In this document: one piece after another, positions 1 through 9,504 of the stretch
How the letters are laid out: every line of letters starts with the position of its first letter
Position numbering within the stretch: the first letter of the stretch is position 1
Origin: Jimgerdemannia flammicorona
Lineage: Eukaryota; Mucoromycota; Endogonomycetes; Endogonales; Endogonaceae
Reading direction: 5' to 3'
Assembly: GCA_003990745.1 (NCBI GenBank)
Contig: RBNI01000331.1
Coordinates: 1 to 33,373 of the forward strand
Length of the DNA stretch: 33,373 bases
Position numbers and translations under genes: made by a program
Notes under the pieces: generated by a model
What the model was told of the DNA's origin: nothing
Seen by the model: the letters and a program-made list of their open reading frames with translations, nothing else
Database searches by the model: none

Positions 1-163
1 TAGTTGGAGCAGTATAGTTCTTATTCAATGGTATTTCATCTATATATAACGAATTAAGATAGAAATGATCAAATTTGAATAGTTGAACCTAGTGACGTAA
101 GCGACCTTCAATAAATTATATTAATTAAGAAATTAGATCACAAATATACCCTTTTACACAAAC

Positions 164-1309
164 ATGGCCACTACAGATATTGAATACTACAACTCTAAGC
201 ATCTCCACAAGATATGCAACAATAATTTTGAAGTGAACATCTCGGATTTGAAATCACTCAGTTTTAAACTGACTACCTTTGAGAGTGGGTTTCTCCATAT
301 CATTCAGCCAGACAACAGTGATGATAACATCTGTGTCTCTATTAGCAGTTTTGCTGACCACAAGGATTTGATTGAGAGAATACAAATAACACCCACTACG
401 GGTAGAAACAGCTTCAGTTTAGTTATTGACAATCAACCGATTAGTAGGAATACCACATTCGACATCAATGATCGCTTGCGTATCGAAATGGTGGTAACCA
501 TCCCAATCTCGCTAGACCGTCTCGAAGAATTGCGACTTGAGAGCAATGGACAGAATATCAAGATCTTCGATTTGAAGGGGCTCTTTACAGAGTCTTTTTG
601 GGCAAATACAAATTCAGGCAAAATTTTCATCGACAATTACCTTCGTACCTCTGTCATCTCCCTCAAAACTGCCAGCAGCATTATCGGCCCTATGTTTCTC
701 TCTGCAACCACGTTGCTCTCTGTCTCAACAGTGAGCAGTGATATCAAGATCCAACAACAGCACAGCAGCACAATGTCATTGGCATCACTTGAGACAATCT
801 CAGGTAATATCAAGGGCAGTTTTATGGCATGGCAGTATTTCACAGCTAAAACTATCAGCAGATCAGTGGATGTGGCAGTGAACATGTCAGAATTAAGCTC
901 GCAGCCAAGTGTCAACTTGCTGACCGTTAGTGCAAGAGAGTTGATCGTGAGGTAGCTGAAACTGTCAAGCATTTCTGGTCCCATCAAACTGCAGCTGGAT
1001 TCTGAGAACAAGGCACTTAAGGTCATGGGATCGACCGTCTCAGGCAATATAACAATCGATTTTCTTCACCCCTTTGCTGAAGATTTCATGCTGACTACTC
1101 TTTTCGGTGATATATATATACAAACCTCCAACAACTACAGTGTGGAGTACTGGGAGAAAATGGAGACCAAGTTGTCAGGGTTGGTTAACATACCAGGAGT
1201 TAATTATACTGCGTCAATCCAATTGAATATGACGTCTGGAAACATACAATTGAATTTATCAACAGCCGGTGTCCTTAGAACTCATAATTATATAAAACAA
1301 CTTGCATGA
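164..1309 (+). pseudogene. DUF4097-type (putative adhesin) protein, interrupted by one in-frame TAG
   Basis: The frame runs 381 codons without indel but holds TAG at 953-955 (codon 264); the same frame continues to TGA at 1307-1309. The C-terminal half repeats the short motif S-x-S/V-G-x-I (for example SISGPIKLQL, TVSGNITIDF, TSGNIQLNL), which is typical of the beta-strand ladder of the DUF4097 family of fungal and bacterial proteins. No signal peptide is visible, so location is unknown. The start ATG at 164 is the first in frame and follows AT-rich leader sequence. The TAG could come from CAG by one transition. The gene may be inactive, may be translated as a 263-residue fragment, or may be read through or edited. 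Family assignment rests on the repeat pattern only. Confidence 0.6.
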
Positions 1310-1962
1310 TTACTGATCTTGCCAGTTGTTTTAATATTGTATTTAAAAACATATGCTTTTATTATGATATACACTTGCCAATGTGATAGGACTATCAATA
1401 GGTTATATGTATTATGTTACTGTTCAGAATCTGGATATATTATAAACAAATCGTGTGATTGAATAAAACCTATTAACATTGGAGAAATCCATACTGAATC
1501 TGAGATGTGGTAATCGAATTTTTGGGAAATATTGAAAGGTAAATATACATATTGTCAACACTACCAACTAACAGTTGAAATAGCAACTATAAATTCTTTG
1601 ATTATTATTTAAAACGAATATTGACAAATCATTTTCATGACTAAATACAATTATATAATTGTGAGTTAACAGTGCATTGATAAATATATTCTAGTTGAGG
1701 ATATATAGTTTTCCTAATGTTTTATAGATCGTAACGATTTTTGATTAAACCATGCTATTTGGATTTATCAAACTTAAACAATATAGCATGGTTTAAAGTC
1801 ATTTTCGTTTTTGAAAAATGGGATTTCAGTACATTTTATACATGTGAACAATCAGTACCTGTGTATATAAACAATATCCTTCAAAACATTATTGTTATAT
1901 TTTAAAACTGCATACACAATATCGATATTTTAATCCAACTGCGGATATTTCGCATATTGGGC
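1310..1962. other. Intergenic, AT-rich, with one long-loop inverted repeat
   Basis: No gene is seen. It contains a perfect 14-bp inverted repeat, TTAAACCATGCTAT at 1745-1758 and its complement at 1783-1796, separated by 24 bases. It lies between the converging 3' ends of the DUF4097 gene and the secreted helical protein, so it probably holds both polyadenylation regions. Confidence 0.5.
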
Positions 1963-2868
1963 CTAAAGTTCGTTAATGGCTTGATTGACTAGTTTAACAT
2001 AGCTACATGTGATACTCTTCCCCAAAAGAGGAGTCTTGACAGTCTGGCGAATAGTACCCACTTGCTCTCGGAACTTACTAAGGGCATTAGACATAAATAT
2101 CAACTCATTCATGTGTGCTATGCGTGCCTCCTCAAACATCTGGAGCATGTCCAGGTTGTCAGTTAGCAGTTTTCTTTGCATGTGGTTTATGCCCCAGTCA
2201 TTCCAGACCTTTGCAAGGGATGCACTTTGTTCACATTGCACATTATTCTCTTTGACAATGACTTCGTAAGCTTTGGCAAGGCATACATCCATCTCTACAA
2301 AGTATTTGAGAACAATCCCCACCTGAGAATCGAGAATTTGCATGCCATTGTTCACGTCAGTCATGGCATCCTCGAAGATTAATGCTAAGTTTGTCAGGAG
2401 CATAGCATCGGTATCACCCTTCAGTTGCATCAGATCCCGCCGGATCATCCGGCTGCATTCGATGAGGAGGCAGAAAATGATGGATGCCCTAGCCTCCAGC
2501 ATTTCCATGCTGTAGGCTGCCTGAGTTGTGACCTTCCACAGTTGATTCAATGAATTTACAAAACTTCTCCTGTTGTTGGGGCTCAAGTCTGAATTCTTAA
2601 CCAGTGACTCGAGGTTGTGTATCGCTGACCAAGTTTTGAGTAACTCTTGACTATAATTTCCATGCAGGGTCAGATCATAGGTCTGCACAGTCTCTAAGTA
2701 TACATTAAGATGTGTAATTATATTGTGGATTTCAATGAACTGAGGAGGTGGTAGTGGTGTGCAGGCATGACCAAGCACTTGCACTGCGGAAAACTGGCAT
2801 ATAACATCAGTGGAAATAGGGAATAGGGCCAAGAGGCATCCGAGCCCTAGCACTAAACTCGACGCCAT
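1963..2868 (-). CDS. Secreted alpha-helical protein of unknown family (301 aa)
   Basis: An uninterrupted frame of 301 residues. Residues 1-25 form a clear signal peptide: a short N-terminus, a hydrophobic core (LVLGLGCLLALFPI) and a polar end. The rest is rich in Leu, Met, Glu, Asn and Lys with heptad-like spacing and predicted helices throughout (for example around residues 60-150 and 210-270), with five or six scattered cysteines. No catalytic motif is visible and I do not recognise the family. Signal peptide plus helix suggests an extracellular or vacuolar protein. It is one of few genes here without an in-frame stop. A neighbouring helical protein at 6166-6726 looks similar in style but I could not align the two. 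Confidence 0.65.
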   Translation of the reverse strand: MASSLVLGLGCLLALFPISTDVICQFSAVQVLGHACTPLPPPQFIEIHNIITHLNVYLETVQTYDLTLHGNYSQELLKTWSAIHNLESLVKNSDLSPNNRRSFVNSLNQLWKVTTQAAYSMEMLEARASIIFCLLIECSRMIRRDLMQLKGDTDAMLLTNLALIFEDAMTDVNNGMQILDSQVGIVLKYFVEMDVCLAKAYEVIVKENNVQCEQSASLAKVWNDWGINHMQRKLLTDNLDMLQMFEEARIAHMNELIFMSNALSKFREQVGTIRQTVKTPLLGKSITCSYVKLVNQAINEL

Positions 2869-3505
2869 GATCGTATATCTAAAAAATAATATTTCTATAA
2901 ATGAAATAATTGTTAGTTGATGATATACATAGCATTAATCCAATATGATCACCTAGTTTATGCAAATATGTATCATACAAAACTAGACATTTTCCAAGAA
3001 CTAAAGGCCACAATGACACTAGTTTCTCAGTAATAGGTATCTGTGGTTGTGGTATTGTGTTGAAGCTTTGTTGTGCCATCGAATGTACTCGTGATAGTGA
3101 TATATATGTGTTGTGACATCGACGTCGGGGAAAGTGTATTCACGTGGATGGGATTATCCTATCCACATGAATGCACTTTCCCCAACAGACTTTACACATA
3201 TGCGGGCTGAGAAATTTTATAACAATCGAACTAGGTTAGTTATAACAATAACAATGTAAAACCTTAGTATATTATTGGGATCTGGATTATGCCTGTTTTT
3301 CTGTGGAACTCTCATATGGTCTTTGATAATTTCAAAAGAATAATAAAAATATGAGAGTTCTGCCAGGACTTAGTTTTCCATGCACTAATTATAAAGAGTT
3401 CATATGTTACTAGGTCATGAAATAATTAATGACATGACAAGCACAATAATATTACAAAGCCCAATTTTCCAACATATATGCTGAGGCCTCTCCTTGCAAC
3501 ATCAG
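2869..3505. other. Intergenic; holds a palindromic element and a second inverted repeat
   Basis: No convincing gene. The 57-bp palindrome at 3127-3183 is listed separately. A perfect 12-bp inverted repeat, GAACTCTCATAT at 3306-3317 and its complement at 3349-3360 with a 31-base loop, lies downstream. A 66-codon open frame on the minus strand (2879-3079) has no protein-like character. Confidence 0.5.
3127..3183. repeat. 57-bp palindromic element, copy 1
   Basis: Near-perfect inverted repeat starting GGGGAAAGTG and ending CACTTTCCCC around an ATGGGATTATCCTAT centre. The left arm carries CACGTG (E-box-like). It lies upstream of the secreted helical protein (minus strand). Confidence 0.9.
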
Positions 3506-4030
3506 TCAACACTTCTTATTAAAGCACAAATCAATTTCCCAATATACTCTCGTACATTGATTCCCACAAATTTGGTAACACCTGCCCTTGAAACACGTCC
3601 TCAGCAGTCCTACGCTTGAGAAATTCAGGCCCCTGCACACTAGCCTTATCTCCTCCCTGCATATCCTACAGCATTTCGGCGCCCAACACTCTCCTATCTC
3701 ACACACAGCATAGGCATTCCTCCTCCCGTCCGTGGGGTCTTGCTTCCAAATGAGCCTACCCTTGCATGCCCAACATCGGTGGCCCTCATGCAGGAAATAG
3801 TTTGGACAAACTACTTCATCGCAGTGGTACACCACCTCTGTAATTGAAAATTGCAAACAGGACTGGCACAATTTGTAGTGACAACAGGCGAGTAGCGCCG
3901 ACAATGTGTCCAAGTATGGTTCGGGGGATGCAGGTTGGTAGTTTATATTCGGAAGGAAGGTTCGCTCACTGACTGGTAATATATTAAATATTGACATAAA
4001 GGATGGTAGGGGAGTTGGAGTGTAAAACAT
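3506..4030 (-). CDS. Cysteine-rich, probably zinc-binding protein (174 aa)
   Basis: The frame has about 22 Cys in 174 residues, many in C-x2-C or C-x4-C pairs: CCHYKLCQSC near residue 48, HCDEVVCPN, HRCWACKG, CEIGECWAPKCCRICREE and a final CFNKKC. Spacing of Cys pairs with one or two His (HEGHRC) suggests several zinc knuckles in a RING or B-box style, but I cannot match a named domain. There is no signal peptide. The ATG at 4030 is the first in frame; sequence just upstream in another frame may be a further exon but no clear splice pair joins them. A perfect AT-rich palindrome (4101-4121) lies in the upstream region. Confidence 0.45.
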   Translation of the reverse strand: MFYTPTPLPSFMSIFNILPVSERTFLPNINYQPASPEPYLDTLSALLACCHYKLCQSCLQFSITEVVYHCDEVVCPNYFLHEGHRCWACKGRLIWKQDPTDGRRNAYAVCEIGECWAPKCCRICREEIRLVCRGLNFSSVGLLRTCFKGRCYQICGNQCTRVYWEIDLCFNKKC

Positions 4031-4286
4031 ACACGTTGGGATCTAGACCCTTTGTGTGACTTTAAATACATAAACATGTGTGGTATTTCTTTATTATCCA
4101 TATATTTCAAGTTGAAATATATATGACAATAATAATTGTTACACCAATTTAACATAGGTTCGGTTTTTGGACGCATCCCTAAAATACTCCTGCAACTCTG
4201 TACCATTTGAGATTGGTGGGGTCATTGCGAGCCATTATCGGATATAACAATCGAAACAATCTGACAATGTGAACAATGTCAGTATA

Positions 4287-4682
4287 TTACCATTTCCAAT
4301 CGGAATCTGGATTGCTGATAAAGAGGGCAAGTCCTTCTAGATTTACAGCTCGAAAGTCATCAATTGACAATATGGGTTGAGTTGTGAGCTCTCCAATACC
4401 ATAACTGCAAAAAAAAATGCAAAGAACTGTTCAAAGCATTTATATGTTTCTAATTGATCGATTGCCAGGGATATCAATGCAATTCGATGCATGATTGGCA
4501 ATATTCTGCCAGCGGATGAACATGTTGTATAAGTTATCGGCAAATATCGTTGGTGCTTTGCTCGTTGATGCTTGAGATACCCGATAGTGGCTGTCACCAT
4601 GTTTTTTAACACACAGCTGTATCCGGAATTTGTCCCTGCCTATATTGTACCATGTTTGTTGGTGTAGAATATCCCCATTGTT
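4287..4682 (-). pseudogene. Protein-like frame of unknown identity with two internal stops
   Basis: One frame from 4682 to TAA at 4287-4289 reads as plausible protein for about 75 codons (including GRDKFRIQLCVKKHGDSHYR), meets TAA then TGA within four codons, passes a pyrimidine run ending TTTTTTTTTGCAG (a good 3' splice site), and resumes as ELTTQPILSIDDFRAVNLEG to the end. Either an intron lies across the stops, although I could not find its 5' site, or this is a decayed exon. No start codon is clear and I do not recognise the family. Confidence 0.3.
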
Positions 4683-4731
4683 TTAAAGACTAATGAAACG
4701 TGGGGTGGTAAATTGCTGTAATTATAGTGTC

Positions 4732-4788
4732 GGGGAAAGTGCATTCACATGGATGGGATAATCCCATCCACGTGAATGCACTTTCCCC
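4732..4788. repeat. 57-bp palindromic element, copy 2
   Basis: GGGGAAAGTGCATTCACATG on the left and its near-complement on the right around ATGGGATAATCCCAT. The ATG of ubiquitin-like copy 1 begins two bases after its right end. Confidence 0.9.
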
Positions 4789-4789
4789 A

Positions 4790-5203
4790 ATGCTGACGCC
4801 ACTCCTGAAACTGACCAACATGGAGATAAATATGACTAAAAACAAGATGACTGAGACCCAGACTAAGGTCAAGGAGGAGATGAAATATGTTGTTAGGTCT
4901 GGTGAACTAAGGGATGATGACCGTCGTGGTGTGGTGGAAACGTAACCCGAATTCATCACCTTTATGGTTCGATGGTTGAACGGCACATCCCACACCATCA
5001 GGATAGAGAAAATGTCCAATATTGGCGAATTGTTGCACACGCTTGAGACGCAGCATAATCCGGGGGGTAAAGATTTCATTCTGAAGAGGAAAGATGACGA
5101 CAAACTTATCCCAATAGATATCAATGATGAGAGCGTCACCCTGGAGAAACTTGAAGTCACTCCTCAGTGGATCCTTATCATGGAGCTGGATCCAGAATCT
5201 TGA
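4790..5203 (+). pseudogene. Ubiquitin-like (beta-grasp) small protein, copy 1, with in-frame TAA
   Basis: The frame starts ATG at 4790 or 4820 and ends TGA at 5201-5203, with TAA at 4943-4945 just before the conserved domain. The domain (about 78 residues, 4946 on) shares with the three other copies the order W-L-[ND]-G-T, K/E-x-x-x-N-I-G, the block HNPGGKDFILKRKDD, the pair DESVTLEKLEV and a final W-x-L-I-M-E. Alternating strands, one helix after N-I-G and the length suggest a ubiquitin-like beta-grasp fold; no di-glycine tail is present, so it is unlikely to be conjugated. The N-terminal 40 residues are charged and differ between copies. Function is unknown. Confidence 0.5.
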
Positions 5204-5344
5204 GGTTCCGTGTGCAGCCAAGGTATATCAGCAATCATGTATTGAAATAAATTATATGCCATATCATAGACATTATAATTAAACGTTACACAACTAAACA
5301 TAAATACTCTGGATGGAACCACTTCATCATCATCCTTGTAACAA

Positions 5345-6077
5345 ATGGTATACCTCAAGTTACCATTCTTCCCAGACAAATTATATTTAACCCAAGCTTC
5401 GGATTTGACCTGATTAACACTATGCCTGAACACAGACCTGGTGCACTTCATATATGTCACTGGTAGAATCACTGAACTCATCATTCAATTGAATGCTCTT
5501 TTGCAAAATGACATTTGTCAAAATGTGCAGAACATTATCTCAAATCTTCCAAGATTAGTGCATCTCTATGTTTTCAACATCATGCCTGGTCAATTTAAGA
5601 GAATCTTTAAGAGCATCATATTCATGTCCAAAGACTTTATTGAAATTCGACTGAGTCAGGTTGTAGCTTCTGACGAATTCTTGGAATTTATTTCCAACAA
5701 TCCAAGTATTCAATGCGTACAATACACTGGTATATTATTATTGTGTTTTATGCCTTGTATTTTTATACACATAGTTTATATAACGTTTTCATAACGATTT
5801 CTCCTGTACAGATACTTTAGATTCATCCCTGGACAATTCGTTTTTAATTCAGCTCATTCAGTGCTACCAGCTACAGAAATTAATCATAACAGAGGCGCGC
5901 CACAACATAATACCATTCGACAACCTCATAAAGGCAGTAGATGAACGGAAGGATGGTTTTTGTTTAATAATCAGAGATGACGATGCTGAATTGTCGCTAC
6001 TACTGGAATGCACTATGTGTGGGTGGAATGGTAGTAATAGTTGTGTTTGCGATAATTGGAATGATAGTTCAAAGTAG
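5345..6077 (+). pseudogene. Leucine-rich-repeat-type protein, two exons, one in-frame TGA
   Basis: Exon 1 (5345-5729) has TGA at 5411-5413; an 82-bp intron (5730-5811, GTATAT...TACAG) leads to exon 2 (5812-6077, stop TAG). Joined phases agree. The protein has LRR-like spacing (NIISNLPRLVHLYVFNIM, later LQKLIITEARHNIIPFDNL) similar in style to the F-box/LRR copies further right, and ends in a Cys-containing acidic tail. No F-box is seen, so the 5' part may be missing or further upstream. A 106-codon minus-strand frame (5164-5484) overlaps the 5' part and is the main alternative there. Confidence 0.45.
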
Positions 6078-6165
6078 TACAATGTCCCAACCTGTAATTT
6101 ACAACAGTCGCGTAATATAACTGAGACACACACACATATACGCATTTCCAATCTTTCAACTCAAT

Positions 6166-6726
6166 ATGTATGACACACTTGACACATTGGAGTTCGAGAA
6201 GCGCCTTCACATACTGGAAATCCAATTATACCTCCAACAGATCCTCGATATCGATGTCACCTTGAGATATATAAACAAGATCGAATGTCGCATGAGATGG
6301 ATAAATGTCAGCCTTGATGCCGCTCAGCGTAATTTTCCACATATTGGTGTGATACTGGAATGTATGAGAAGGTTCACAATGAAGGTGGATGTGGTAACGT
6401 CGGGACAGGAGTTGGTGTCCAAATGGAATACGTATGATACGACCGCTCAGTCTTTGGCCCAGTTGGAGTGGGGGAAGGCCATTGCATGTATGTTTGGGAA
6501 CATTATTGGGGATTTCAAGATCACAATCACATATATGAGGTCGCTGGAGAGCATGGCGAGGACAGCCAGAACCAACCTCGGTAACTTGGCTATCGTGATC
6601 AAAATGCGCCAGGCCCAGGATATATTCATCAAAGGCAATGGTGTTGGACTGACGAGGAAGATGGTTGAGGAGGTAGTTGTCAATGTTCAAATCTTTCTCG
6701 AAACAATCAAGGCAGATATTGAATGA
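6166..6726 (+). CDS. Alpha-helical protein of unknown function (186 aa)
   Basis: Uninterrupted frame of 186 codons ending TGA at 6724-6726. The sequence is almost wholly predicted helix with heptad-like hydrophobic spacing, and stretches such as LEFEKRLHILEIQLYLQQIL suggest coiled coil. There is no signal peptide at the ATG at 6166; the same frame is open for a few codons upstream, so a 5' exon could add one. No motif is recognised. It may belong to the same broad class as the secreted helical protein at 1963-2868. Confidence 0.5.
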   Translation: MYDTLDTLEFEKRLHILEIQLYLQQILDIDVTLRYINKIECRMRWINVSLDAAQRNFPHIGVILECMRRFTMKVDVVTSGQELVSKWNTYDTTAQSLAQLEWGKAIACMFGNIIGDFKITITYMRSLESMARTARTNLGNLAIVIKMRQAQDIFIKGNGVGLTRKMVEEVVVNVQIFLETIKADIE

Positions 6727-6898
6727 CTGCAAAATACACCCAGGTGCTGAATGCTACATCTTTATTATAAAAGTGTAAAATACAGTATTAAAAATAAAAG
6801 ACACATACATTTGTATGTGTATATTCCCCATTATCAATTTGTTACTAGAGAATTTAATAACACATAATTGCATATGTTAGCATATACACGTCAGCATC
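6727..6898. other. Intergenic
   Basis: AT-rich 3' region after the helical protein. No gene or repeat is seen before the palindrome. Confidence 0.4.
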
Positions 6899-6955
6899 AG
6901 GGAAAGTGCATTCATGTGGACGGGATAATCCTGTCCACGTGAATGTACTTTCCTC
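6899..6955. repeat. 57-bp palindromic element, copy 3
   Basis: The arms extend beyond the 57 bp here: ACGTCAGCATC on the left and GATGCTGATGT on the right also pair, giving an inverted repeat of about 80 bp. The inner arm pair GGAC/GTCC replaces the GGAT/ATCC of most copies, a paired change. Confidence 0.85.
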
Positions 6956-7275
6956 GATGCTGATGTAGTAAATCGACAAATATTGGGGAATTTAGCATTG
7001 GTGATGCTATACTGTTCTAAATCCAGGTGTCGTGAATCCACATCCAGCAGATTCAGAACGTCGAAGGTGACGACAACTGTGTGTTTAGATCTCTTGCAAT
7101 AGCTATTTATGATACTGAGAATAGGCAGGCAGAGATCTAAATGTCTCAAATATATCATCAGAGCTTTGCAGACATATATAAGTCCTGGTTTATGGTGCCA
7201 GACTATGTACAGATTACAGTTGAGCTGTTTTGAGTGACGGTTGTTAGGTACAATGCTGGTGAAACCCGATCCTAT
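6956..7275 (-). pseudogene. Orphan open frame of about 105 codons
   Basis: From TAG at 7276-7278 the frame is open leftward to the palindrome at 6955 and through it. It reads as plausible protein (VCKALMIYLRHLDLCLPIL, then TVVVTFDVLNLLDVDSRHL), a little like the LRR proteins nearby. Upstream of the TAG the frame continues for a few sensible codons, so the TAG may be another internal stop. I do not recognise a family and no start is clear. Confidence 0.3.
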
Positions 7276-7559
7276 CTACCTATATAGAACGATTGACACC
7301 AATTATATTACACCTTATAAATGACGACCACATCATTTCTATAGTCCTTATTGCTAATAGCTCCTTAAAGCTACCACAAAATCAATCCTTATCACAAATC
7401 TGTGTGCAGACATTACAACTGCACTAATGGATTATGTAATCTGGAAAATTTCTCATTAGAGAATAAATACGTGCATTTGTGTTAGGTTTAAATAAACAGG
7501 GACCGTAGTATATCTTATTAACTATTGAAATAACAGAATCCGAAATTCCTGAGTTAGTG
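7276..7559. other. Intergenic, probable promoter side of the next gene
   Basis: About 280 bases of AT-rich sequence with no feature that I can support. Confidence 0.35.
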
Positions 7560-8530
7560 ATGTTTCACGATGTGTGTTTTGGTATACTGGAAGACGGGGC
7601 TATAGTACCTCAGACACATCCATCACAATATACCCTAGCAAATGTAGTATCTCAGACATTTCCACCACGACGTACCCCAGCAAATGTTATACTAGAGGCT
7701 CTAATCAATCTAGGGAATGACCAAACAGAACCCCCCAATGATGAGCATGCACAAATTGTGAAAACATTTACAAAAATGCTTACATATTACAACCTCCACA
7801 AAACAATGGCACAACTCATTACCAACCAGAAACGGGACCTAACGTACCTTACAAAACACAACAGCGAGTTGCAGGCCAGGATAAATGAATTGCAGGCAGG
7901 AAATGCAGTGGCCCAAGACATTGTGATAGTGATAATGATGGATCAGTCATCAAAGCAAGCCGAATTGATATCGCGAGTGATGGATCGTGCAGTCAACGGG
8001 TGTGACAAAGGTAAAATGCACAAGTATGAAATACCGGGACATAAAACCCATAGTGATCATTGCAAATTATATGGTTTTGACTGCAAGTTTTGTGAAAGGT
8101 ATTTTATCTGATTTATAATTTCTGAATTGTGTGTGTGTGGTATCAATCAAACTTATTAGAGTGTATATATGTCATAAGGTTCTACAATGCAACAGATGGC
8201 CTCCTGGTAGATATATACGGACCCCAGTTCAGATCTTCCTCACATATCAATATTGACAGTCATCAGCATCAGTTAGACCTTATGTCGAGGCATTGGAAGA
8301 GACCTACCCTGCCTTCAGAACCACTAGAGTTCTGGACCATGGACTTTCACACTGATGAGGAGATCGCACAACAAAAGAAAGAGGGCAGACACATCAATCG
8401 TGAAAAAAGGAAGCAGGAATGGTCGCCCTTGTCTGGTATTGGGCTCAGTCAATGTCGCCGAATGCTACCGAAATGTCGATCAGGTTCACCAACTCTATCA
8501 CCAATATCTGATTCTGATTATTTTGTATAG
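7560..8530 (+). CDS. Two-exon protein with coiled coil and a DDE-transposase-like patch (289 aa)
   Basis: Exon 1 is 7560-8098 and exon 2 is 8179-8530, with an 80-bp intron (GTATTT...CATAAG); codon phases agree and there is no in-frame stop. The first 100 residues are Gln/Pro/Asn-rich, followed by a coiled coil (LTYLTKHNSELQARINELQA). Across the splice junction, HCKLYGFDCKF...ATDGLLVDIYGP resembles the 'H..KFQ..V.PDGLI..LYGP' strand of fungal DDE transposases; the acidic catalytic residues cannot be confirmed. The C-terminal third is basic and polar (EEIAQQKKEGRHINREKRKQ). It may be a domesticated or chimeric transposase fragment. The similarity is weak. Confidence 0.5.
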
Positions 8531-8609
8531 TTTAAGGACTATTGTTACTATTGGCAAATAAAATCGAATTCACACAATAAGCAATAACGTTAATTGTGAT
8601 GTCGACATT

Positions 8610-8666
8610 GAGGAAAGTGCATTCACATGGATGGGATAATCCCGTCCACGTGAATGCACTTTCCCC
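8610..8666. repeat. 57-bp palindromic element, copy 4
   Basis: Same element, with GAGG instead of GGGG at the left end and GGAT opposite GTCC (a G-T mismatch) inside. It lies between the preceding gene's end and the membrane protein. Confidence 0.9.
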
Positions 8667-8751
8667 AATAATACATGTAATATAGTTCCGCTTTAACAAT
8701 TTGTGTCATCATTGTGTCGACAAAATCATATGGTGTTATATATATATATAA

Positions 8752-9366
8752 CACAATTGTAAGGTACTACCAAATGCACATATTATTATAAATCTATTCA
8801 ACGGCATTGGGGCCGGCCTCGGTGGTATTACCATTATAATTCTAATAGCCTTTGGGATTGTTGCCATACTGCTCAATATCTACAACATAGTGAATGCCTC
8901 TAATGGTATTAAAATATACCCAATCATATAACTGTGTTGGGGTGGCGGACAGCTCTACACATTTCTGATCGGCGTCATCGTCAGTGCTGCACTCTCTCTT
9001 GTCCACATGCTTGCAGTCTGCTGTCGCCCAGAGTCATCCAACAACCAGCACTTGTCTAGTAGAACTATGGATAGTTTAATGGGCATGTTTTTGCTTATCT
9101 GGACTATTATAGATAGGCGACCTTATACACCCACTGCACTGCTGTCCCACCAGTTTGTCCAGGCTGTAACATATCTGTTTGAACTAGGTACTGTCTGGGT
9201 TTCGAGTGCCTGCTCATGCCAATCAGAGTTTCTATCCTTCTACGAAATGGTCATGCGATCGCTCATAATTATATACATTAACTGTGTAGTAGGATTGATC
9301 ATAGTTATTTTTGGCCACTCAGCTCTGTGTTGTATTAGGCTTGGTAATGCCACCCCATCTGTCTGA
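8752..9366 (+). pseudogene. Multi-pass membrane protein with in-frame TAA
   Basis: An open frame from 8752 to TGA at 9364-9366, with TAA at 8929-8931. Hydrophobic segments: around 8800-8880 (GGITIIILIAFGIVAILLNI), 8950-9020 (FLIGVIVSAALSLVHMLAV), near 9085-9110 and 9255-9340 (IIYINCVVGLIIVIFGH), giving about four membrane passes. A Cys-rich stretch (ACSCQSE) lies between the last two. No ATG opens the frame; either a 5' exon is missed or the start is lost. The TAA falls in a loop after the first segment. The family is not recognised. Confidence 0.45.
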
Positions 9367-9504
9367 TACATGTCAATATAAACTTAATAATACCATTTTC
9401 CAACTATAACACATAATGGTTTATTTGGGATCGGAATGCACAATTGTTGTGATATTGATACCAGCTACATTGACCACTCTGGTGGATTCATACAGACTGT
9501 CTGG

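Noticed and set aside
4690..5160. 156-codon minus-strand frame through the palindrome
   Set aside because: Antisense of ubiquitin-like copy 1; the palindrome itself reads open in several frames and inflates such frames.
5164..5484. 106-codon minus-strand open frame
   Set aside because: Overlaps ubiquitin-like copy 1 and the LRR gene; plausible in composition but has no motif or splice support, so the plus-strand models were preferred.
6226..6732. 168-codon minus-strand open frame
   Set aside because: Exact antisense shadow of the helical protein at 6166-6726.
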